Origin: an uncultured Aquincola sp.
GTDB lineage: Bacteria; Pseudomonadota; Gammaproteobacteria; Burkholderiales; Burkholderiaceae
Direction: 5' to 3'
Length of the DNA stretch: 6,922 nt
Assembly: GCA_937883885.1 (NCBI GenBank)
Contig: CAKZXL010000124.1
Coordinates: 1-6,922 of the forward strand
Below the pieces are notes generated by a model, which saw only the letters and a list, made by a program, of their open reading frames with translations, was not told where the DNA came from and did no database searches. A program made the position numbers and the translations under genes. Shown piece after piece: positions 1-5,096 of the stretch; the first letter of the stretch is position 1, and every line of letters begins with the position of its first letter.

Positions 1-44
1 GCAGGCGCAAGATCGGCCACCTTGAGGCAACCTGGAACGCGCCC

Positions 45-275
45 GTGGATTGGGTTCTTGTCTTCTTCGTCCTGTTCAAGGGCCTGGTGTTCGTGGCGGG
101 CATGTACTTCGCGGTCAAGTGGCACTACGACCAGGAGAAAAAGCCCGCCAGCGTGCAAAGGCTGGTGCTGGCAGGCGCCAGGTACACCGCCCTCTTCCTG
201 CTGGCGCTGTTGCTGGTGCTGGCTTTCACCCTCGGGCTGGCCAGGATGCTGGGCATGGACGTGAGCCTGCCCTGA
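45..275 (+). CDS. Small two-helix membrane protein, function unknown (possibly 5'-truncated)
   Basis: I do not recognise this protein. From the GTG at 45 it has 76 residues. It has one hydrophobic helix at about residues 3-24 (WVLVFFVLFKGLVFVAGMYF), a polar charged loop at about 25-46 (KWHYDQEKKPAS followed by a basic stretch), and a second strongly hydrophobic helix at about 47-69 rich in Leu. It ends MDVSLP. It is therefore a likely inner-membrane protein with a short hydrophilic hairpin. The reading frame stays open upstream to the window edge (…RRKIGHLEATWNAPV at 3-47), so the true start may lie outside. GTG 45 is the first usable start in frame and has only a weak GGAA (34-37) upstream. 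The next in-frame ATG, at 102, would cut off most of the first helix. It converges on the transport operon with 9 bases between stops, so nothing links it functionally to that operon. That it is a real gene is supported by its amphipathic pattern and lack of a competing frame, not by homology. Confidence 0.6.
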   Translation: MDWVLVFFVLFKGLVFVAGMYFAVKWHYDQEKKPASVQRLVLAGARYTALFLLALLLVLAFTLGLARMLGMDVSLP

Positions 276-289
276 AGCGCCGGTTCAGG
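271..289. terminator. Inverted repeat spanning both convergent stop codons; weak bidirectional terminator candidate
   Basis: CCTGAA (271-276) and TTCAGG (284-289) form a perfect 6-bp stem around the 7-base loop GCGCCGG. The TGA of the plus-strand gene (273-275) lies in the left arm and the TGA of the minus-strand ATPase gene (285-287) lies in the right arm. An alternative stem, AGCCT (264-268) with AGGCT (287-291), competes with it. No run of T follows on either strand, so this is not a canonical intrinsic terminator. It is simply the only structure in the 9-base convergent gap. The symmetry could also be coincidence, because both genes end in the same CC-TGA-A context. Confidence 0.3.
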
Positions 290-1715
290 CTGGTGCGCCC
301 GCCAGCCGCAGCTGCTGACGGCCCACCGCGGCGGCCAGGTCATCGTCGTGGGTGACCAGCACCAGGGCAGCGTCCGACTCGGCCACCGCCTGCAGCAGCA
401 CCTGCATGGCCTGCTGCTGCGACACCGGGTCCAGCCGTGAGGTGGGCTCGTCGGCAAACAGCAGCGCAGGCCGCACCAGCAGCACCCGCGCCAACGCGAT
501 GCGCTGCAGCTCGCCGCCCGACACCTCGTGCGGCCGGCGGTCGAGCAGCGCCATCGGCACCGCCAGTGCCTGCAGCAAGGCCTGCAGATCGGCCGGGCTG
601 CGCCGGTGCAAGCGCAGCACGTCGCGCAGCGACTGCGCCAGCGACACCTGCGGCGCGAATGAAGCCGTGGGGTCCTGGTAGAGCTTCTGGAACGCCTGGG
701 CCGACAGGCCCGGGCCCCGCTGCAGGCGGCCGCGGTCCGCGGGCAGCAGGCCGATGAGCACCTGGCCCAGCGTGCTCTTGCCGCTGCCGCTGGGGCCCTG
801 CACCGCCAGCCGGTCGCCGCGCCGCAGGCCGAGGTCGATGCCTTCGAACAGCAACCGGGCCCCAAAGCGCTTGGCCAGGCCGCTGGCCTGCAGCACCGGC
901 TCGCCATGCGGGGTCGGCCCGGGGGCCGGCGCCCAGCCGGCCGGGTCGGCGGCCAGCAGCGCGCGGGTGAAGGCATGCGCAGGCGCGGCCAGCACGCCGG
1001 CCGTATCGCCCTGCTCCACCACTTCGCCCTCACGCAGCACCATCAGCCGGCCGCCCAGCGCCCGTGCCACCCGCAGGTCGTGGGTGATGACGACCACGCA
1101 GCCGCCGGCCCGCTGCACCGCCTGCAGCTGCTCGATGGTGCGGTCGCGCCAGAGCCGGTCCAGGCCTTTGGTCGGCTCATCGGCCAGCAGCACCTGCGCA
1201 CCACCGGCCAGCGCCATCACGGCGGCGGCGCGCTGGGCCATGCCGCCCGAGATCTGCCAGGGGTACTGGTCGGCCGCCGCGGCCAGGCCCACCTGGCCCA
1301 GTTCGGCGCGGGCGGTGGCGCCGGCGGCCGGGCCGGCGCCGCGCAGCAGCGCATGCACCTCGGCCAGCTGGGGCGCGATGCGGCGCAGCGGGTCCAGCGC
1401 CAGCGAGGGCTCCTGCGGCACCAGGGCCAGCGCACGACCCCACAGCGGCCTGCGGGCGGCCCCATCAGCCGCGCGGCTGTGGCGCCCGGCCAGGCTCACC
1501 TGCCCTCGCGCCTGCAGCGCCGGTGGCAGGTTGCCCATCACCGCCTGGGCCAGCAGCGACTTGCCGGCGCCGCTTTCGCCCAGCAGGGTCAGCACCTGGC
1601 CGGGGTACAGCTCGAAGGACAGCGGCCGCAACAGCCGCGTGGTGCCCACTTGTACAGACAAGTCGTCCACCGCCAGCAGGGGGCCGGCCGCGGGCTGGCG
1701 AGCCAGGTCGGTCAT
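285..1715 (-). CDS. Fused dual-domain ABC transporter ATPase (DppD-DppF/NikD-NikE type)
   Basis: This 476-residue cytoplasmic ATPase powers the importer encoded just upstream in the operon. It carries two full nucleotide-binding domains in one chain. Domain 1 has Walker A GESGAGKS (46-53), Q-loop Gln101, signature ISGGMAQR (155-162), Walker B VLLADE (175-180) and switch His212. Domain 2 has Walker A GPSGSGKST (307-315), Q-loop Gln347, signature VSGGELQR (398-405), Walker B ALLFADE (417-423) and switch His456. All catalytic motifs are intact in both halves, so both sites should hydrolyse ATP. In most Dpp/Opp/Nik systems these are two separate proteins of roughly 270-330 residues. Here each half is about 200-240 residues and the usual C-terminal oligopeptide-type extension with its cysteine cluster is absent; the only cysteine is Cys206. 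The start ATG (1713-1715) overlaps the upstream permease stop as ATGA and follows a good GAGGTG at 5-base spacing. It is the last gene of the operon. The ATPase class is certain; the substrate is inferred from neighbours. Confidence 0.95.
   Translation of the reverse strand: MTDLARQPAAGPLLAVDDLSVQVGTTRLLRPLSFELYPGQVLTLLGESGAGKSLLAQAVMGNLPPALQARGQVSLAGRHSRAADGAARRPLWGRALALVPQEPSLALDPLRRIAPQLAEVHALLRGAGPAAGATARAELGQVGLAAAADQYPWQISGGMAQRAAAVMALAGGAQVLLADEPTKGLDRLWRDRTIEQLQAVQRAGGCVVVITHDLRVARALGGRLMVLREGEVVEQGDTAGVLAAPAHAFTRALLAADPAGWAPAPGPTPHGEPVLQASGLAKRFGARLLFEGIDLGLRRGDRLAVQGPSGSGKSTLGQVLIGLLPADRGRLQRGPGLSAQAFQKLYQDPTASFAPQVSLAQSLRDVLRLHRRSPADLQALLQALAVPMALLDRRPHEVSGGELQRIALARVLLVRPALLFADEPTSRLDPVSQQQAMQVLLQAVAESDAALVLVTHDDDLAAAVGRQQLRLAGAPA
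1648..1663. repeat. Short AT-rich inverted repeat inside the 5' end of the ATPase gene
   Basis: ACTTGT (1648-1653) and ACAAGT (1658-1663) form a perfect 6-bp inverted repeat around ACAG. It covers codons 18-23 of the ATPase, about 50 bases downstream of its start. Four consecutive codons here (TTG, TCT, GTA, CAA) are unlike the G/C-ending codons of the rest of the operon. The repeat is plainly present. Whether it acts as an RNA hairpin, a protein site or nothing is unknown. Confidence 0.35.
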
Positions 1716-2560
1716 GGCTGCACCTCGCGCTCGCCGGCCAGCAGCATCATGCCCAGCACCAGTCCCATCAACAGCAGCACGGGCGCGGCGATCAGCCAGG
1801 GCGCCTCTTCGTAATGCGGCAGGAATTCGATCATCATCAGCCCGAGTTCGGGCGTGGGCGGCTGCAGGCCCACGCCCACCACCCCCAACGCCGCCAGCGA
1901 CAGCACCGACTGCGCGGTGCTGAAGGCCAGCAAGGTGGCCAGCACCGGCGCCAGCGCCGGCAGCAGGTGGCGGCGAAGCAGGTACGCGCCGCCAAAGCCC
2001 AGCAGGCGCGAAGCCTGCACCGCATCACCGGCCAGCACCGGCCGCGCGACGGCGCGGCTGACGCGGAAGTACTCCACCCACAGCGACAGGCTCAGGCCCA
2101 GGTACAGCGCCCAGTGCTGGCCCGGCGCCAGCGCCGCGAACAGCACCACCAGCAGCAGCCCGGGCACCGACATCACCGCATCGGCCAGCATCACCAGCGC
2201 CCGCTCCACGGCACCGCCGTGCCAGCTGGCGGCCACGCCCAGCAGCACGCCGGGCACCGCTGCCGTGATGGCGGCCAGCAGCGCCAGGCCCAGCGAGAGC
2301 TGCGCCGCATGCGCCAGCCGCGCCAGCACCGAGCGGCCCAGCACGTCGGTGCCCAGCAGGTGCTGCAGGCCGGGCGGCTGCAGGCTGTCGGCCAGCACCT
2401 GCCGGGCGGGGTCGATGCCGATGAGCCACGGCCCCAACAGCGCAAACAGCAGCACCGCGCCGATGAGCAGCAGACCGAGGCGCCGGCGCCGCCCTGCCCT
2501 GCGTGGCGCCGCCACAGGCATGACGCCTGGCACGCCCAGCGGTTGCGTTGGCGCCGTCAT
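1712..2560 (-). CDS. ABC transporter permease, DppC/NikC type (second membrane subunit)
   Basis: This 282-residue inner-membrane subunit pairs with the adjacent permease to form the import channel. After a basic N-terminus (RRAGRRRR, about 20-27) comes a first helix at about 28-47. The family-typical HLLGTDVLGRSVLARL (67-82) follows; it matches the conserved HxLGTDxLGRDV region of DppC/OppC proteins. Hydrophobic segments lie at about 86-110, 121-145, 150-162, 203-233 and 256-275. The cytoplasmic coupling (EAA-type) loop is at about 179-201 (DAVQASRLLGFG then LRRHLLPALAP) and docks on the ATPase. The start is placed at the ATG 2558-2560 because it forms an ATGA overlap with the stop of the upstream permease and has a CAGGTG four bases upstream. 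The frame stays open further upstream (to an ATG at 2650), but that extension encodes an Arg/Pro/Gly-rich sequence unlike the family, so it is not used. The stop overlaps the ATPase start by 4 bases. Confidence 0.93.
   Translation of the reverse strand: MTAPTQPLGVPGVMPVAAPRRAGRRRRLGLLLIGAVLLFALLGPWLIGIDPARQVLADSLQPPGLQHLLGTDVLGRSVLARLAHAAQLSLGLALLAAITAAVPGVLLGVAASWHGGAVERALVMLADAVMSVPGLLLVVLFAALAPGQHWALYLGLSLSLWVEYFRVSRAVARPVLAGDAVQASRLLGFGGAYLLRRHLLPALAPVLATLLAFSTAQSVLSLAALGVVGVGLQPPTPELGLMMIEFLPHYEEAPWLIAAPVLLLMGLVLGMMLLAGEREVQP
1721..1726 (-). promoter_or_regulatory. Ribosome binding site of the fused ATPase gene
   Basis: On the minus strand this reads GAGGTG, five bases before the ATG at 1715. 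It lies inside the last codons of the upstream permease. It is the clearest Shine-Dalgarno in the operon and fixes the ATPase start. It also suggests that the ATPase can be initiated independently and not only by re-initiation at the ATGA overlap. Confidence 0.65.
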
Positions 2561-3522
2561 GCCGCACCTGCCCGGCGCTGGCGCGGATCGATGGCCAGGG
2601 TGGCGGCATCGACCAGGAGGTTGAACAGCACGAACAGCAGGCCCATGCACAAGGCCGTGCCCTGGATCATGGGCACGTCGCGGCCGAAGATGGCATGCAC
2701 CATGGCATGCCCGATGCCGGGCCAGGCGAACAGGGTTTCGACCACCAGCGCCCCTTCCAGCAGGAACACCGTCTGCACGCCCAGGTAGGCCACCACCGGC
2801 ACACCGGCATGGCGCAAGCCCAGGCGCAGCAGCACCTGCCCATCGCCCAGGCCCTTGAGGCGCGCGAACTCCCAGGAGGGCGAGCGTGTGGCCTGCAGCA
2901 TCGCGCTGCGGGCCACACGCGCCAGGCCGGCGGCCATGCCCAGCGCCAGCGTCAGCGCCGGCAGCATCACGCCGCCATGCTCATGCTCGCCGGCCACCGG
3001 CAGCATGCCCAGCTGCACCGCGACGACCAGCATCAGCAGCACCGACAGCAGGAAAGGCGGCGTGGCCCGGAAGGCCACCGCCATCAGCAGCGTCAGGCGG
3101 TCCATGGCGCCACCGGGCCGCAGGCCGGCCCACACGCCCAGCGGCAGGCCGATCAGGCAGCTCAGGAACACGGCTGCCACCGCCAGGTCGACGGTGGCGC
3201 CCAGCTGGTGCGCGACCTCGGCCCACACGGTGTTGCCGGTGACCAGGGAGCGGCCCAGGTCCAGCCGCGCGATGTCGGCCCACCACTGCAGCAGCGCCTG
3301 CCACAAGGGCCTGTCCAGGCCCAGTTCGGCGGTCACGGCGGCGGCGGCGGCATTGCCCACCATGTCGTAGCCGTAGCGGCCGGCGGCCACGCGCATGGCC
3401 ATGTCGCCCGGCAGCGAGCGCACCATGAAAAAGCACAAGGTGCCGATCAGCAGCGCCAGCGCCACCACCTGAAAGAGGCGCCGGGCCAGCAAGGCGGCCC
3501 AGCGGGAAGTGATGAAGCTCAT
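2557..3522 (-). CDS. ABC transporter permease, DppB/NikB type (first membrane subunit)
   Basis: This 321-residue inner-membrane subunit is the partner of the DppC-type protein that follows. The N-terminus has the family layout: a helix at about 15-34 ending in MVRSLPGD (33-40), which corresponds to the conserved LPGDP of DppB/OppB. A periplasmic segment runs to about residue 105, with ELGLDRPLW (66-74) matching the usual LGLDxPL motif. Hydrophobic segments follow at about 111-133, 142-174, 185-203, 241-260 and 285-310. The EAA-type coupling loop is at about 216-242 (WEFARLKGLGDGQVLLR), and the C-terminal signature ETLFAWPGIG (262-271) is diagnostic of this family. The chosen ATG (3520-3522) overlaps the binding-protein stop as ATGA. 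An ATG nine bases upstream (3531) would add Met-Asp-Arg and is a fair alternative; neither has a good Shine-Dalgarno. The frame is open much further upstream, but that part is antisense-like Arg/Gly-rich sequence overlapping the binding-protein gene. Confidence 0.93.
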   Translation of the reverse strand: MSFITSRWAALLARRLFQVVALALLIGTLCFFMVRSLPGDMAMRVAAGRYGYDMVGNAAAAAVTAELGLDRPLWQALLQWWADIARLDLGRSLVTGNTVWAEVAHQLGATVDLAVAAVFLSCLIGLPLGVWAGLRPGGAMDRLTLLMAVAFRATPPFLLSVLLMLVVAVQLGMLPVAGEHEHGGVMLPALTLALGMAAGLARVARSAMLQATRSPSWEFARLKGLGDGQVLLRLGLRHAGVPVVAYLGVQTVFLLEGALVVETLFAWPGIGHAMVHAIFGRDVPMIQGTALCMGLLFVLFNLLVDAATLAIDPRQRRAGAA

Positions 3523-5096
3523 GCGGTCCATGTCATGTCGGTGAGTCGGTAGGAGCGTTCCAGTGGATCGACGCTGACGCCGGCCACGCGGGCGCTGGTG
3601 GCCACGTGCTGCCGGTACCAGGTGACCGGAATGACCGGCAAGGCCTGGTGCAGCGCCTGCGCCACCTGGGCGCGCAGGTCGGCAGCCCGCTCGGGCGTCA
3701 GCCCGCCACGGGCCAGTGCCTGCAGGGCCGCCACCACGCGCTCGTCGCTCCAGCCCATCGCGCCCCAGTCGCCGCCCTGCGGGCCGTAGTCCTGCAGCAA
3801 GGTGCCCACCGGGTCGGGCACGGTGCCGAAGTTGCGGGCGCCCAGGCCCATGTGCAGCGTGCCGTCGCGGTGGCCCAGCGGAATGTCGCCCGAGTTGCCG
3901 ATGCTCACCTTGACCGTGATGCCGGCCTGGCGCCACTGCTCCTGCAGCGCGGCGGCAAACAGCGGCAGCTCGGGCCGGTCCGGAAAACCACGCAGCACCA
4001 GCTGCAGCGGCTGTCCGGCCGCATTCACCAGGCCCTCAGGCCCGCGCTGCCAGCCGGCTTCGGCCAACAGGCGGGCGGCTTCGGCGGGGTCGTGCCGCAG
4101 CGGCGGCAGCCCGGGGTCGTGCCAGCCCTTCATCAGCGGCGGGAACATCTGCGTGGCGGCCAGCGTGGGGTCGCGCAGCAGCGCCTTGGCGATGCCGTCG
4201 CGGTCGATGCACAGGCTCAGCGCGCGGCGCACGCGCACGTCCTGCAGCGCCGGCAAGCCGGCGTTGAGCTTGACGATCACGGTGCGCGGCAGCATGGCCG
4301 TCTCGATGCGCACCTGGCCGCGCCGGCGCAGGCGCTGCAGGCTGGCCGGGTCCAGGCTGTAGGCCAGGTCGGCCTGGCCGGCTTCGACCATCAGCGTGCG
4401 GGTCTCCGAACGGCTGACCGTCAGGTAGCGGGTGTGGCGCACCACGGGCTGCGGCCCGTCATAACCCTCGAACGCCACCGCCTCCACCAGCTGCGGCGCC
4501 GACAGCACGTGGATGCGGTACGGCCCGCTGCCGACGATCTGCCGCACGCTGCCATCGGCGCCATAACTGGCAGGCGCCAGCACGATGGTGCTGCTGTGCG
4601 CCAGCAGGGCCGGCAGGCCGCCGAAGGGCGTGGTCAACCGGATGACCACCGTGTGCGCACCGTCGGTCTCGATGGCCCGCACCGGCGCCACGCTGAGCAG
4701 CGAAGGCGGCGTGCGCGCCGTCTCCAGGCAGCGCACCACGGCGGCTGCCGTGACGGCGCTGCCATCGTGAAAGCGCGCCTGCGGCCGCAGTTCAAAACGC
4801 CACACCAGGCCGTCGGCACTGCTGTGCCAGCGCTGGGCCAGCCCGGGCAGCGGCGTGCCGTCGTCGCGGGCGTTCATCAGGGTCTCGGCGATCTGCAGGC
4901 GGGCGAACATGAAGCCGCTGTTGGCGGGCGCCAGCCCGGTCAGCTCCCAGGGGCCGACCAGCTGCAGGGGCCGGCCGGCCTCGGGCACGCGTTGGGCCTG
5001 CACCGCGGGCACGGTCAAGGCCAGGCCGGCGGCAGCCCCCTGCAGCAGGCGGCGCCTGCGCAGGTGCGGTGAGCAAGAAGGTGGAGAAGTCGTCAT
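3519..5096 (-). CDS. Periplasmic substrate-binding protein of an ABC importer, family 5 (DppA/NikA/OppA type)
   Basis: This 525-residue exported protein captures the ligand in the periplasm and delivers it to the two permeases. The N-terminus is an export signal. RRRRLLQG (13-20) resembles a twin-arginine motif, the hydrophobic core is about 20-33, and cleavage is likely after Ala34 (VQA|QR). The mature part shows the family 5 landmarks in order: ETLM (71-74), SADGLVWRFELR (93-104) followed by FHDG (109-112), VGSGPYRI (188-195), DVRVRRALSLCIDRDGIAKA (286-305), DPAEAARLLAEAGW (336-349), and a C-terminal region ending ERSYRLTDMTW. The length is usual for the family. The ATG (5094-5096) shares one base with the receptor stop (TGATG). 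The frame is open further upstream, but only as a shadow of the receptor gene. Family 5 proteins bind peptides, nickel chelates, opines or haem. The receptor next door points to a metal chelate or siderophore, but the ligand-contacting residues cannot be assigned from sequence alone. Confidence 0.93.
   Translation of the reverse strand: MTTSPPSCSPHLRRRRLLQGAAAGLALTVPAVQAQRVPEAGRPLQLVGPWELTGLAPANSGFMFARLQIAETLMNARDDGTPLPGLAQRWHSSADGLVWRFELRPQARFHDGSAVTAAAVVRCLETARTPPSLLSVAPVRAIETDGAHTVVIRLTTPFGGLPALLAHSSTIVLAPASYGADGSVRQIVGSGPYRIHVLSAPQLVEAVAFEGYDGPQPVVRHTRYLTVSRSETRTLMVEAGQADLAYSLDPASLQRLRRRGQVRIETAMLPRTVIVKLNAGLPALQDVRVRRALSLCIDRDGIAKALLRDPTLAATQMFPPLMKGWHDPGLPPLRHDPAEAARLLAEAGWQRGPEGLVNAAGQPLQLVLRGFPDRPELPLFAAALQEQWRQAGITVKVSIGNSGDIPLGHRDGTLHMGLGARNFGTVPDPVGTLLQDYGPQGGDWGAMGWSDERVVAALQALARGGLTPERAADLRAQVAQALHQALPVIPVTWYRQHVATSARVAGVSVDPLERSYRLTDMTWTA

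Noticed and set aside
754..1923. Plus-strand open frame of 389 codons opposite the ATPase gene
   Set aside because: Its product is Ser/Ala/Arg/Pro-rich with no domain pattern. It is the antisense shadow of a gene with all ABC motifs, as expected in GC-rich DNA where stops are rare.
1523..2788. Plus-strand open frame of 421 codons, Gln/His/Arg-rich
   Set aside because: It lies antisense to the ATPase and both permeases. The Gln/His/Arg richness comes from reading CTG/GCC-rich membrane-protein codons backwards.
2548..3552. Plus-strand open frame of 334 codons, Gln/His/Gly-rich
   Set aside because: Antisense to the DppB-type permease; same compositional artefact, no recognisable fold or ribosome binding site.
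3523..3936. Long N-terminal extension of the DppB-type permease frame, and the similar one on the binding protein (5097-5792)
   Set aside because: Both extensions are Arg/Gly/Ala/Pro-rich and overlap the preceding genes. Family alignment and stop/start overlaps place the starts at 3522 and 5096.
3606..5072. Plus-strand open frame of 488 codons opposite the binding-protein gene
   Set aside because: Gln/His/Arg-rich low-complexity product. The opposite strand carries an unmistakable family 5 binding protein with signal peptide.
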